From assembly GCF_016863635.1 (NCBI RefSeq), contig NZ_BOPG01000034.1:280497-344496 (forward strand): a stretch of DNA of 64,000 nt, given 5' to 3'. The notes beneath the pieces were generated by a model. That model saw only the letters and a list, made by a program, of their open reading frames with translations, ran no database searches and had not been told where the DNA came from. Made by a program: the position numbers and the translations under genes. This DNA comes from Virgisporangium aurantiacum (lineage in GTDB: Bacteria; Actinomycetota; Actinomycetes; Mycobacteriales; Micromonosporaceae). Shown one piece after another: positions 1-9,303 of the stretch; positions within the stretch are counted from its first letter, which is position 1, and each line of letters begins with the position of its first letter.

Positions 1-139
1 GCAGCACGGCGGCCCGGCCCTGGCGCAGCCGGTCGGCCCGTTCGAGCAGCGTGACCCGCCAGCCGGTCCGGGCCAGCGCGCCCGCCGCCGCAAGGCCGGA
101 CATGCCGGCCCCGACGACAACAGCCGTGCGCGCGGCCAC
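1..139 (-). CDS. FAD-dependent oxidoreductase, N-terminal fragment
   Basis: Only the first 46 codons lie in the window; the rest runs off the left edge. The start is the GTG whose last base is 137, placed directly after the TAG stop of lgt, so the two genes are probably co-transcribed. The translation begins with a classic dinucleotide-binding Rossmann loop, VVVGAGMSGLAAA, followed by a second strand ending VTLLER, where the acidic residue contacts the ribose of FAD. This fits flavoprotein monooxygenases and FAD-dependent oxidoreductases. The substrate cannot be judged from this fragment. Confidence 0.75.
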   Translation of the reverse strand, partial: MAARTAVVVGAGMSGLAAAGALARTGWRVTLLERADRLRQGRAAVL

Positions 140-1216
140 CTAGGTGCCGGGACGGGACTGTGCCGGCTCGCTGTCGCCGGTATCCGGTTCGTCGCCGGAT
201 TCGTCGGGTTCCTTGCTGAGATCGACCCCGTCGGGCTCGTCGTCGGGTTCGTCCGCGACCTCGGCGTCGTCGTCGGTGTCGGTGTCGGTCGCGGTCTCGA
301 TCGCGGCCTCGGGCCCGGTCCCGGTTTCAGCGGACGCGGGTGAGCCCGGCGCCGGTATCACGGTGATCGTGCCGTCCTCGTCGACCCGCAGGTACTCCTG
401 CGGCCCCTTGACCCGCAGGAAGTAGATCAGCGCGCCGAGGAACACCACGATCGCGGTCCAGTTGTTGAGCCGCATGCCGAGGATGTGGTTCGCCGGGTCG
501 GTGCGCATCAGCTCGATCCAGAACCGGCCGACGCAGTACGCCATCACGTACACCGCGAACGCCTTGCCCTTGCCGAACCGGAACCGCTTGTCGAGCTGCC
601 AGACGAGCAGCGCCACGCCGAAGTCCCACACCAGCTCGTACAGGAACGCCGGGTGGTACGTGCCGAGCACCGACGGCTCGCCGGTGGCCGTCTCGACCGC
701 CTTGCCCGACGCCGTGTCGAACTCGTAGACCTTGAGGCCCCACGGCAGCGTGGTCGCGCCCCCGTACAACTCGTTGTTGAACCAGTTGCCCAGCCGGCCG
801 ATGCCCTGCGCCAGCGGCAGGCCGGGCGCCAGGCAGGCGGCCACGAACGACAGCGGGATGCCCAGCCGCCGGCAGGCGATCCAGGCGCCGACCGCGCCGC
901 CGAGCACCGAGCCCCAGACACCGAGCCCGCCCTCCCAGATGTAGAGGGCGCGCACCGGGTCGCCGTCGGCGCCGAAGTAGGCCTCGGGCGAGGTGATCAC
1001 GTGGTAGATCCGGGCGCCGATGATGCCGGCCGGCACGGCCCACACCGCGAGGTCGAGGACCAGGGACTTCGGGGCTCCGCGCGCACGCATGCGGTACTCG
1101 GTGACCACGCACGCGGCGACGATGCCGAGGATGATGCATACCGCGTAGGCGCGCAGTGGCAGCGGCCCCAGGTGCCAGACGCTCTGGGTAGGGCTGGGGA
1201 TGGCGGCGAGGTTCAC
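140..1216 (-). CDS. lgt: Prolipoprotein diacylglyceryl transferase
   Basis: Transfers diacylglycerol from phosphatidylglycerol to the lipobox cysteine of prolipoproteins in the membrane. It acts before LspA, whose gene is also in this window at about 62 kb. The 358-residue product is multi-pass. It carries WEGGLGVWG near residue 94 and the Lgt signature GRLGNWFNNELYG at about residues 140-152. After about residue 290 there is a cytoplasmic tail made mostly of Asp, Glu, Thr and Pro, absent from short bacterial Lgt proteins but common in actinobacterial ones. The start is GTG. The hexamer TAGCGT lies 8 bases upstream and there is no Shine-Dalgarno sequence, so the mRNA is probably leaderless. 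The trpA-lgt neighbourhood matches mycobacteria. Confidence 0.96.
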   Translation of the reverse strand: MNLAAIPSPTQSVWHLGPLPLRAYAVCIILGIVAACVVTEYRMRARGAPKSLVLDLAVWAVPAGIIGARIYHVITSPEAYFGADGDPVRALYIWEGGLGVWGSVLGGAVGAWIACRRLGIPLSFVAACLAPGLPLAQGIGRLGNWFNNELYGGATTLPWGLKVYEFDTASGKAVETATGEPSVLGTYHPAFLYELVWDFGVALLVWQLDKRFRFGKGKAFAVYVMAYCVGRFWIELMRTDPANHILGMRLNNWTAIVVFLGALIYFLRVKGPQEYLRVDEDGTITVIPAPGSPASAETGTGPEAAIETATDTDTDDDAEVADEPDDEPDGVDLSKEPDESGDEPDTGDSEPAQSRPGT

Positions 1217-1224
1217 GGGTGCAC

Positions 1225-1286
1225 ACGCTACCGTCGACCCCCGGTCCGCCGTTGGCCTGGTGCGGCGTCGCGCCCGGTTCTAGGCT
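1225..1286. promoter_or_regulatory. Divergent leaderless promoters for lgt and the Nudix gene
   Basis: The 78-base gap between the two divergent start codons holds TAGCGT (1225-1230, minus strand), 8 bases before the lgt GTG, and TAGGCT (1281-1286, plus strand), 8 bases before the Nudix ATG. Both match the actinobacterial -10 consensus TANNNT. That spacing would place transcription starts at or next to the start codons. No purine-rich ribosome site is visible for either gene. Confidence 0.55.
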
Positions 1287-1294
1287 TTCCTCCT

Positions 1295-1762
1295 ATGAAC
1301 TCCCTCACATCGGCCGTCGGTGCGGTGATCACCGACGAAGCCGGCCGCGTCCTCCTCTGCCAGCAGCGTCACGGTCACCGGCTCTGGGGCCTCCCCGGTG
1401 GCAAGATCCGCACAGACGAAGACCCCATCCACGCCGCCATCCGCGACATCCGCGAAGAGACCGGGTGCGAGACCGAGATCGTCGACCTGGTCGGGCTGTA
1501 CCGGCTCACCGGCGACGGCTGCGGCGACGACCTTCCCGACGTCCTGACCTACGTGTTCCGCGGTCGCCTGTCGGCCTCCGACGTGGCGGTCAACTCGCCC
1601 CGGATCGCGCGCCTCTCCTGGCACGCCCCCGACGACCTGCCGGAACCCATGACCGCCACCACGCGGCACGCCCTGGCCCATGCCACCGAGGGCCGCTCGG
1701 GTGTGGTGTGCGCCGTCGAGCGCGACAAGGAACCCGAGATTCCGGAAGCCGTCAGCGTCTGA
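1295..1762 (+). CDS. Nudix hydrolase
   Basis: A 155-residue Nudix-fold pyrophosphohydrolase acting on a nucleoside diphosphate linked to another group; the substrate is unknown. The Nudix box runs from GGKIRTDE to RDIREETG at about residues 35-57. It follows the pattern G-x5-E-x7-R-x-x-x-E-E-x-G, with Asp in the position of the first Glu of the usual RE-U-x-EE core. The catalytic Glu pair is present. The ATG start is 8 bases after a TAGGCT -10 hexamer, which suggests a leaderless message. Its 3' end overlaps the convergent trpA gene by 11 bases. Housekeeping of oxidised nucleotides is a guess from the family. Confidence 0.88.
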   Translation: MNSLTSAVGAVITDEAGRVLLCQQRHGHRLWGLPGGKIRTDEDPIHAAIRDIREETGCETEIVDLVGLYRLTGDGCGDDLPDVLTYVFRGRLSASDVAVNSPRIARLSWHAPDDLPEPMTATTRHALAHATEGRSGVVCAVERDKEPEIPEAVSV

Positions 1763-2525
1763 CGCCCGCGACGCCCGCGGCCAGCTCGGCCGCGAGAGCG
1801 CCGACCGCCGTCACGCCACCCTCGGCCAGTGCCGAGACCAGCGCGCTGCCCACGATGACCCCGTCGGCGTACGCGCCGACCGCTGCCGCCTGCGCACCGT
1901 CGCGCACGCCCAGCCCCACCGCGACCGGCGTGTCACTCACCGCGCGCACCCGGGCGACCAGATCGGGCGCCGACGACGACACCTGGTCACGCGCGCCGGT
2001 GACGCCCATGACCGCGGTCGCGTACACGAAGCCGCGGCACGCGGCGGCGGTGGCCTTCACGCGCGCATCGGTCGACGACGGCGACACCAGGAAGATCTTG
2101 TCGAGTTTGTGGTCGTCGGCCGCGGCGATCCACTCGGCGGCCTCGTCCGGGATCAGGTCCGGGGTGATGAGGCCGGCGCCACCGGCGGCGGCCAGGTCGC
2201 GGGCGAACCGCGCCACCCCGTACCGCTCGACCAGGTTCCAGTAGGTCATCACCACCACCGGCGCCCCCGCGCCGGCCACCCGCTCGACCGTGCGCAGCAC
2301 GTCGGCCGACCGGATGCCGAGAGCCAGCGCCGCCTCGGTGGCCCGCTGGATCACCGGGCCGTCCATCACCGGGTCGGAGTACGGCCAGCCGACCTCGACG
2401 GCGTCGACCCCGGCGGAGATCATCGCGGTGATCGCGTCGACCGCGCCGTCGACGGACGGGAAACCGGCGGGCAGATACCCGATCAGCGCGGGCCGCCCCT
2501 TGCCGAACGCATCAGAAACGCTCAC
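1752..2525 (-). CDS. trpA: Tryptophan synthase alpha subunit
   Basis: Cleaves indole-3-glycerol phosphate to indole and glyceraldehyde-3-phosphate; indole is channelled to TrpB. The 257-residue TIM barrel shows LIGYLPAGFP near the N-terminus. The catalytic Glu is in AVEVGWPYSDP (about residue 44) and the catalytic Asp in VMDGP (about residue 55). I place the start at the GTG whose first two bases overlap the trpB stop (GTGA); this gives the usual MSVSDAF-like beginning. An ATG 15 bases upstream is possible but lies inside trpB. It is the last gene of the trpCBA set and its 3' end overlaps the Nudix gene. Confidence 0.97.
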   Translation of the reverse strand: MSVSDAFGKGRPALIGYLPAGFPSVDGAVDAITAMISAGVDAVEVGWPYSDPVMDGPVIQRATEAALALGIRSADVLRTVERVAGAGAPVVVMTYWNLVERYGVARFARDLAAAGGAGLITPDLIPDEAAEWIAAADDHKLDKIFLVSPSSTDARVKATAAACRGFVYATAVMGVTGARDQVSSSAPDLVARVRAVSDTPVAVGLGVRDGAQAAAVGAYADGVIVGSALVSALAEGGVTAVGALAAELAAGVAGVRR

Positions 2526-3736
2526 AGCACCTCGAACCATGAGCCGGCGGTCTCGACATCCTTGTCGCCGCGACCGCTCAGACAGACCAGGACGGTGGGC
2601 TCGCGGCCCAGTTCCCCGGTGAGCGTGGGGATGATCCGCAGGGCGCCCGCGAGCGCGTGCGCGCTCTCGATCGCCGGGATGATCCCCTCGGTGGCGCACA
2701 GCAACTTGAACGCGGCCATCGCCTCGGCGTCGGTGACCGGCTCGTAGATCGCCCGGCCGAGGTCGTGCAGCCACGCGTGCTCCGGCCCGACGGCCGGATA
2801 GTCCAGCCCGGCCGAGATCGAGTGCGACTCGACGGTCTGCCCGTCGTCGTCCTGGAGCAGGAACGTGCGGGCGCCGTGCAGCACGCCGGTGGACCCGCCG
2901 GTGATGCTGGCGGCGTGCCGGCCGGTGTCGACCCCGTCGCCGCCGGCCTCGAACCCGTACAGCTTCACCGACTCGTCGGGGATGAACGCGTGGAACGCGC
3001 CGATCGCGTTCGACCCGCCGCCCACGCACGCGGCGACCGCGTCGGGCAGCACACCGAACTTGTCGAGCGTCTGCTGCCGGGCCTCGACGCCGATGCCGCG
3101 CACGAAGTCGCGCACCATGGCCGGGAACGGGTGCGGGCCGGCGGCGGTGCCGAGCAGGTAATGGGTGCTGTCGACGTTGGTCACCCAGTCGCGCAGCGCC
3201 TCGTTGATCGCGTCCTTCAGCGTCTTCGAGCCCGTCGACACCGGGATCACCGTGGCGCCGAGCAGCTTCATCCGCGCCACGTTCAGCGCCTGCCGCCGGG
3301 TGTCCTCCTCGCCCATGTACACGACGCACTCGAGATCGAGCAGCGCGCACGCGGTGGCCGACGCGACCCCGTGCTGGCCGGCACCGGTCTCGGCGATCAC
3401 CCGCGGCTTGCCCATCCGCTTGGTGAGCAGCGCCTGGCCGAGCACGTTGCGCACCTTGTGCGCGCCGGTGTGGTTGAGATCTTCCCGCTTCAACAGAACC
3501 CGCGCCTGAGCGTGCGACGACAGCCGCTCGGCGTGGTACAGCATCGACGGCGTCCCGGCGTAGTCCCGGAGCAACCGGCCGAACTCCACCTGGAACGCCT
3601 CGTCGGCCATCGCGTGCCGGTACGCGGCGTCGAGCTGCTCGAGCGCGGCGATCAGCGCCTCCGGCACGAACCGCCCGCCGAACTTGCCGAAGTGTCCAAA
3701 GGCGTCGGGCATCAGCCCGGCGACCGAAGCCGTCAT
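2522..3736 (-). CDS. trpB: Tryptophan synthase beta subunit
   Basis: PLP enzyme that condenses indole with L-serine to give tryptophan. The 404-residue protein has the PLP lysine in NHTGAHKVRN (about residue 94). The acid-base Glu is in AETGAGQHG (about residue 116), and the phosphate-binding loop GGGSNAIG is present. Length and motifs are those of canonical TrpB1. The start ATG overlaps the trpC stop (ATGA) and the gene's own stop overlaps the trpA GTG, so the three genes are translationally coupled. Confidence 0.98.
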   Translation of the reverse strand: MTASVAGLMPDAFGHFGKFGGRFVPEALIAALEQLDAAYRHAMADEAFQVEFGRLLRDYAGTPSMLYHAERLSSHAQARVLLKREDLNHTGAHKVRNVLGQALLTKRMGKPRVIAETGAGQHGVASATACALLDLECVVYMGEEDTRRQALNVARMKLLGATVIPVSTGSKTLKDAINEALRDWVTNVDSTHYLLGTAAGPHPFPAMVRDFVRGIGVEARQQTLDKFGVLPDAVAACVGGGSNAIGAFHAFIPDESVKLYGFEAGGDGVDTGRHAASITGGSTGVLHGARTFLLQDDDGQTVESHSISAGLDYPAVGPEHAWLHDLGRAIYEPVTDAEAMAAFKLLCATEGIIPAIESAHALAGALRIIPTLTGELGREPTVLVCLSGRGDKDVETAGSWFEVL

Positions 3737-4584
3737 CGCACGGGCCGGGGCGTCGCCGGGTGGCTGCCGGCCGTCACCAGTTCGGCCACCGCGTCGCGCG
3801 GGCTCTTCTGCGTCACCAGGCCCTCGCCGACGAGCACCGCGTCGGCGCCGGCCGACGCGTACCGGATCAGATCGTGCGGTCCGCGGACACCGGACTCGGC
3901 GATCTTCACGACCTTGGACGGCAGCCCGGGCGCGATCCGCTCGAACGCCGACCGGTCGACCTCCAGCGTGCGCAGGTCGCGCGCGTTGACGCCGATGACG
4001 CGGGCACCGGCGGTGAGCGCCCGGTCGGCCTCCTCCTCGTCGTGCACCTCGACGAGCGCGGTCATGCCCAGGCTCTCGATGCGGTCGAGCAGGCCGCTGA
4101 GCGTGTTGTCGTCGAGCGCCGCCACGATGAGCAGCACCAGGTCGGCGCCGTAGGCGCGGGCCTCGTGGATCTGGTAGCTGGAGACCACGAAGTCCTTGCG
4201 CAGCAACGGCACCTCGACCGCGGCTCGCACGGCCGTGAGGTCGTCGAGGCTGCCGCCGAACCGGCGGCCCTCGGTGAGCACGCTGATGCAGCGCGCGCCG
4301 CCGGCCGCGTATTCGCGGGCGAGTGCCGCAGGATCGGGAATGTCGGCCAACCGGCCCTTCGACGGCGAGGACCGCTTGACCTCCGCGATGACCCCGACAC
4401 CGGGCGCACGGAGCAGCGTGTACGCGTCGCGTGGGGGTGGCGCCGCCGCAGCGAGTTCCTTGATGCGCTCGAGCGGGACCTCGGCCTGCCGTGTCGCTAC
4501 GTCCTCGCGCACTCCGACCAGGATGTCGTCAAGGACCCGACCGCCCTCGTTCGGGATCTGCGGACTCCCCTCTTCGGGTGTCAT
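3733..4584 (-). CDS. trpC: Indole-3-glycerol phosphate synthase
   Basis: Ring closure of CdRP to indole-3-glycerol phosphate. The 283-residue TIM barrel carries EVKRSSPSKG with the catalytic Lys, LLRKDFVV, and the phosphate site IAESGVRGP. The start ATG gives a roughly 20-residue N-terminal extension before VLDDILVGVRED, where many homologues begin. It is supported by TAGCAT exactly 7 bases upstream, typical of leaderless starts here. A 116-base gap separates it from the upstream methyltransferase gene, so it may have its own promoter as well as read-through from trpE. No trpF is present; PriA (hisA at 48 kb) is expected to supply that activity. Confidence 0.96.
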   Translation of the reverse strand: MTPEEGSPQIPNEGGRVLDDILVGVREDVATRQAEVPLERIKELAAAAPPPRDAYTLLRAPGVGVIAEVKRSSPSKGRLADIPDPAALAREYAAGGARCISVLTEGRRFGGSLDDLTAVRAAVEVPLLRKDFVVSSYQIHEARAYGADLVLLIVAALDDNTLSGLLDRIESLGMTALVEVHDEEEADRALTAGARVIGVNARDLRTLEVDRSAFERIAPGLPSKVVKIAESGVRGPHDLIRYASAGADAVLVGEGLVTQKSPRDAVAELVTAGSHPATPRPVR

Positions 4585-4597
4585 GCGAGCGATGCTA
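4585..4597 (-). promoter_or_regulatory. Probable leaderless promoter of trpCBA
   Basis: On the minus strand TAGCAT (4597-4592) is followed by exactly 7 bases and the trpC ATG. This is the same geometry as at lgt, hisD and others in this window. It suggests that trpCBA can be transcribed apart from trpE. No attenuator-like leader peptide with tandem Trp codons is visible in the gap. Confidence 0.45.
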
Positions 4598-4700
4598 TTT
4601 GCCTGGCCGAGCAGCGGGGCGTCCGGGGTACGCGCTGGCCCACCACCAGCGGTAAGGCATAATGCACCCCTTGAAGTGCCCGTTCCGGTCACGAAACGGA

Positions 4701-5462
4701 CTATCCGCCGGGCCGCAGCACACTGATCATCCGCCAGGCGCGTTCCGCGTCGATCGCACCGCCGTCGAAGTCGCCGTACTGCGCCGTCACCTCGAGCCCC
4801 GCCAGGCGGGCCGCCGCACGCAGTTCGTCGCGGGTCCAGAAGCGTTGCGCCATCGTCTCCTCGATGCGCTGCTCGCCCCACGGTCCGCAGACATCGATGG
4901 TCACCACCGCGTTGGTCACCTGGGTCACCGGGTCCATCGGCTCGTCACCCTGTCCCCAGCGCACCCGGACCCGCACGCCGTCGCGCTCCACCGTCCAGTC
5001 GGTCTCGGTGTGCTGGCCGACGCCGAACCCGTCGGCCGGGTGCAGCGTCTCCACCACGTAGGCGCCGCCGGGCGCGAGGTGGCGCCGCACGCAGGCCAGG
5101 TGCGCGGTGAGCGACTCCAGGTCGAGCACGTACGCCAGCGAGTCGATCAGGCAGAACACCAGGTCGAACTCGCGGCCGAGATCGAAGGCGACCATGTCGG
5201 CGTTGGTCACGCTCAGCAGCGCGAGGCCACGCTCGGTCGCGCGCTCGGCCGCGCGCACGCACATCGCGGGGTTCAGGTCCATCGTGGACGCGCTGAGCCC
5301 GCGCGCCACCAGTTCGAGCGCATGGTCGGCGGGTCCCGCGGCGACCTCCAGGGCGCTGGCGACGCCGCCGCCGTGCCACTTCAGCAACGCGTCGACCTCG
5401 TGCGGCACGTCGCGGTACGAGAACGCCATCTCGTACGCCCGCGGAAAGTCGAAGACGTTCAT
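4701..5462 (-). CDS. Class I SAM-dependent methyltransferase in the trp operon
   Basis: A 253-residue methyltransferase of unknown substrate. The SAM-binding motif I reads ALEVAAGPADHALELVARG (about residues 37-55), where Ala replaces the first usual Gly of a GxGxG loop. The acidic end of strand 2 is STMDLNPAM, and motif IV is FDLVFCLIDSLAYV. The start ATG overlaps the stop of the upstream trp-associated membrane protein gene (ATGA), so it is co-translated with the trpE unit. This enzyme is not a standard part of tryptophan biosynthesis. Whether it acts on a pathway intermediate or on something unrelated cannot be told. Confidence 0.8.
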   Translation of the reverse strand: MNVFDFPRAYEMAFSYRDVPHEVDALLKWHGGGVASALEVAAGPADHALELVARGLSASTMDLNPAMCVRAAERATERGLALLSVTNADMVAFDLGREFDLVFCLIDSLAYVLDLESLTAHLACVRRHLAPGGAYVVETLHPADGFGVGQHTETDWTVERDGVRVRVRWGQGDEPMDPVTQVTNAVVTIDVCGPWGEQRIEETMAQRFWTRDELRAAARLAGLEVTAQYGDFDGGAIDAERAWRMISVLRPGG

Positions 5463-5941
5463 GCCGTCGGGTCCCGGCCGTGGTCGAGTTCGTCCCACAT
5501 GCTCGGCTGTTTCGTGCTTCGCTCGTAGCGGGCGCCCATCGTCGCCCACGACCGTCCCTTGTAGACGGTGAGCCAGCCGGCGTCGAACACCGCGAGCCCG
5601 CCCAGCGCGGCCACGATCGGCCAGAACGGCGCGGCGTCGCGCGCCACCGCGAGCGCCACCGCGAGCACGATGCCGACGCCCGAGAACAGCAGCAGGCCGC
5701 CGATCACCGTCCGCACAAAGCCTTTCGTGGCGAGCAGGGCACCACCGCCGGCGAGCGCCACCAACGCCAGCGCGGCGAGCCACGGGTAGCGGTCGCTCCC
5801 GGTCACCTGGTCGGCCGCAGGTCCGAACGTCCCCGGAACCGGATCCGCTCCCGCGTCCCACCACCCGCGCGACGCGGCCAGGAGGGCGGCGCCCGCGCCG
5901 ACCACGGCGGCGGTCACGGCGTACCCGCGTTCCCGTTTCAT
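5459..5941 (-). CDS. Trp biosynthesis-associated membrane protein (TIGR02234-like)
   Basis: A 160-residue membrane protein with about four hydrophobic segments and a charged C-terminal tail. It lies directly after trpE, with an ATGA overlap, as Rv1610 does in mycobacteria. The family is found in actinobacterial trp operons and has no proven function. A role in membrane transport or retention of a pathway compound is only suggested by position. The MKRERGY start and the WW(D)AG motif after the first helix fit family members as I remember them. Confidence 0.85.
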   Translation of the reverse strand: MKRERGYAVTAAVVGAGAALLAASRGWWDAGADPVPGTFGPAADQVTGSDRYPWLAALALVALAGGGALLATKGFVRTVIGGLLLFSGVGIVLAVALAVARDAAPFWPIVAALGGLAVFDAGWLTVYKGRSWATMGARYERSTKQPSMWDELDHGRDPTA

Positions 5942-7476
5942 CGCGCGGGTTTCAGGGTCTCCGCGGCGGCGATCGCGCCGAGCACCGCGGCCGCCTTGTT
6001 GCGCGACTCGGTCTCCTCCGCCACCGGATCGGAGTCGGCGACGATGCCGGCGCCGGCCTGCACGTAGGCGACCCCGTCGCGCAGGAGCGCGGTGCGGATC
6101 GCGATCGCGGTGTCCATGTCGCCGCCGAACCCGAAGTAGCCGACGACGCCGCCGTACAGGCCGCGCCGGGTGGGTTCGAGCTCCTCGATGATCTCCATCG
6201 CGCGCACCTTCGGCGCGCCGCTGAGCGTGCCCGCCGGGAATGTGGCGGCGAGCACGTCGAACGCGGTGCGGCTCTCCTGAAGCTCGCCGACCACCGTGGA
6301 GACGATGTGCATCACGTGGCTGTACCGCTCGACGGTCGCGAACTCTGGCACCTCGACCGTGCCCGGCACGCACACCCGCCCGAGGTCGTTGCGGGCCAGG
6401 TCGACGAGCATCACGTGCTCGGCGCGTTCCTTCGGGTCGGCCATCAGTTCGGCCGCGAGCGCGGCGTCCTCCTCCGCGGTGGCGCCGCGCCACCGGGTGC
6501 CGGCGATCGGGTGCAGCAGCGCCCTTCTCCCGGTGACCTTGACGTGCACCTCGGGCGAGGAGCCGACGACGTCGAAGCCGTCGAACCGCAGCAGGTACAT
6601 GTACGGGCTGGGGTTGGTGGCACGCAGGACGCGGTACACGTCGACGGGATCGGCCGTGGTCGGCCGCTCGAACCGTTGCGCCACCACGATCTGGAAGCAC
6701 TCGCCGGCCCGGATCGCCTCGATGGCCTTCTCGACGGCCTTCGGGTAGCCGCCCGGTTCGGTGCGGCTCGTCGCCGCCTCCCGCGTCGGTTTGTCCACTG
6801 TGGACACCATCGGCGGGGTGGGCCGCGACATGGCCGTGGTCATCGCGTCGAGCCGGCCGATCGCCTGGTGGTAGGCGGCGGTGAGATCGTGGTCGGTGGC
6901 GTCGGCCGGGACGACCGCGTTGGCGATGAGGATCGCGACGCCCTCGTAGTGGTCCAGCGCCACCAGGTCGGTGGCGAGCATCATCCCGAGCTCGGGGTGG
7001 CCGAGATCGTCCTCCGCGAGCTCGGGCAGCCGCTCGATGCGCCGCACGAAGTCGTAGGAGAGGAAACCGACCAGCCCGCCGGACAGCGGCGGCAGGTCGA
7101 GGTCCTCCGGGTCGGGCCCGGTGAGCGCGGCGACGGTCTCCCGCAGCGCCGTCGCCGGATCCGGGTGGTCACCGAGGCCGTCGGGCGGGGTGCCCAGCCA
7201 GACCGCCGCGCCGTTCCGCTCGGTGAGCGTCGCCGCGCTGCGCACCCCGACGAACGAGTACCGCGACCAGACCGCGCTCGCCTTGCCGGAACCGGATCCG
7301 CTGCCCTGCTCGGCGGACTCCAGCAGGAACGTGCCCGGCCCGCCGGCCAGCTTCCGGTAGACGCCCACCGGCGTCTCGGCGTCGGCGAGCAACCGCCGCA
7401 CCACCGGGACCACCCGCCGCCGCCGGGCCAACTGCCGGAACGTGGCCTCGTCGGGCGCGACCCCGCCGGTGGTCAT
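5938..7476 (-). CDS. trpE: Anthranilate synthase component I
   Basis: Converts chorismate and ammonia or glutamine to anthranilate. The 512-residue protein has an N-terminal regulatory domain with the LLES-type motif FLLESAEQG (about residues 49-57), part of the Trp feedback site. The chorismate-binding domain contains IRAGECFQIVVAQRF, PIAGTRWRG and FPAGTLSGAPK. No glutamine amidotransferase domain is fused and no trpG is in the window. The ATG overlaps the hisI stop (ATGA), tying histidine and tryptophan genes into one transcript, as in mycobacteria where hisI and trpE are close. Confidence 0.97.
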   Translation of the reverse strand: MTTGGVAPDEATFRQLARRRRVVPVVRRLLADAETPVGVYRKLAGGPGTFLLESAEQGSGSGSGKASAVWSRYSFVGVRSAATLTERNGAAVWLGTPPDGLGDHPDPATALRETVAALTGPDPEDLDLPPLSGGLVGFLSYDFVRRIERLPELAEDDLGHPELGMMLATDLVALDHYEGVAILIANAVVPADATDHDLTAAYHQAIGRLDAMTTAMSRPTPPMVSTVDKPTREAATSRTEPGGYPKAVEKAIEAIRAGECFQIVVAQRFERPTTADPVDVYRVLRATNPSPYMYLLRFDGFDVVGSSPEVHVKVTGRRALLHPIAGTRWRGATAEEDAALAAELMADPKERAEHVMLVDLARNDLGRVCVPGTVEVPEFATVERYSHVMHIVSTVVGELQESRTAFDVLAATFPAGTLSGAPKVRAMEIIEELEPTRRGLYGGVVGYFGFGGDMDTAIAIRTALLRDGVAYVQAGAGIVADSDPVAEETESRNKAAAVLGAIAAAETLKPAR

Positions 7477-7805
7477 TTCGTCAGCTCCGTGAAGAAGCAG
7501 TTGTGCGCGCCGGTGTGGCAGGCCGCCCCGGTCTGGTCGACCGTGAGCAGCAGCGTGTCGCCGTCACAGTCGACCTTGACCGAGCGCACGTGCTGGTGGT
7601 GCCCCGACGTCTCGCCCTTGACCCAGAACTCGCCCCGGCTGCGCGACCAGTAGGTGGCCCGGCCGGTGGTGAGCGTGCGGTGCAGTGCCTCGTCGTTCAT
7701 CCAGGCCAGCATGAGCACCTCACCGGTGCCGTTCTCCTGGACGATCGCGGGGATCAGCCCGTCTGCGTTGCGCTTCAGCTGCCGGGCGACCTCGTCAGGT
7801 AACAC
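7473..7805 (-). CDS. hisI: Phosphoribosyl-AMP cyclohydrolase
   Basis: Third step of histidine synthesis, opening the adenine ring of PR-AMP; a zinc enzyme. The 110-residue product, monofunctional and without a HisE domain, has ATYWSRSRGEFWVKGETSG, the metal ligands in VDCDGDTLLL and the Cys residues of CHTGAHNC. I chose the GTG giving MLPDEVARQLKRNADGL, which matches actinobacterial HisI; 6 bases before it lies CACAAT, a possible -10. It is separated from the other his genes (47-53 kb) by about 40 kb. Confidence 0.95.
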   Translation of the reverse strand: MLPDEVARQLKRNADGLIPAIVQENGTGEVLMLAWMNDEALHRTLTTGRATYWSRSRGEFWVKGETSGHHQHVRSVKVDCDGDTLLLTVDQTGAACHTGAHNCFFTELTK

Positions 7806-7821
7806 CGTGCCATTGTGACAG

Positions 7822-8834
<1,013 letters not shown>

Positions 8835-8838
<4 letters not shown>

Positions 8839-9218
8839 GACGCCTCGATTCCCGAGTAGATGTCGATCTTGAATTCGATGACCTTCAGGTCCTCCTGCAA
8901 CGCGTTGATCTGCGTGAGGACGCGCTCCCGGTGGTCGACCAGGATCTGCAGCTTCTCCGCGACCCCGGCGTCGTTCTCGAGCCGGCTGAGCTCGACGAAC
9001 CGGATCATGTCGCGCACCGGCATGCCGGTGGACCTGAGCTTGAGCAGGAAGCCGAGCCGGCCGAGGTCGTCCTCGCTGTAACGGCGGCGGCCGGCGGCGT
9101 CACGGTGCACCGGGTCGAGCAGGCCGACCTGTTCGTACCAGCGCAGGGTGTGGGCGGAGAGGCCGGTCTGGGCCGAGACCTCGCTGACGGTGTACGCACG
9201 TGCCGTTCCGATGCTCAC
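8835..9218 (-). CDS. MerR-family transcriptional regulator
   Basis: A 127-residue activator/repressor with the MerR winged helix (YTVSEVSAQTGLSAHTLRWYE, shown here in two parts: YTVSEVSAQTGL and SAHTLRWYE). It is followed by GRRRYSEDDLGRLGFL and a long dimerisation coiled coil (VAEKLQILVDHRERVL). There is no Cys-rich metal site at the C-terminus, so it is not a typical metal sensor. The GTG start (MSIGTARAY) follows a GGAGG-like ribosome site. It is likely to bind the dyad just upstream and control itself and the aldo/keto reductase gene. Confidence 0.92.
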
Positions 9219-9233
9219 GTCCTCCAGCCTCCT

Positions 9234-9269
9234 ACTTCGAGTGCGCTCTAAGTCAAGGGCACTCGAAGT
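9234..9269. promoter_or_regulatory. MerR operator/promoter region
   Basis: Two nested symmetries are present. ACTTCGAGTGC (9234-9244) is the exact inverse of GCACTCGAAGT (9259-9269). The inner sequence CTTCGAGTGCGCTCTAAG (9236-9253) is itself a near palindrome. On the minus strand TTGACT sits just before this dyad, as a -35 element does in MerR promoters where the dyad fills a long -35/-10 spacer. It most likely drives merR and the aldo/keto reductase. Confidence 0.65.
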
Positions 9270-9303
9270 CCCGTCTTGCGCGATCACCGGTATTTCACCT
9301 ACC

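Noticed and set aside
4585..4700. A tryptophan attenuator before trpC
   Set aside because: No short frame with tandem Trp codons and no alternative terminator hairpin were found.
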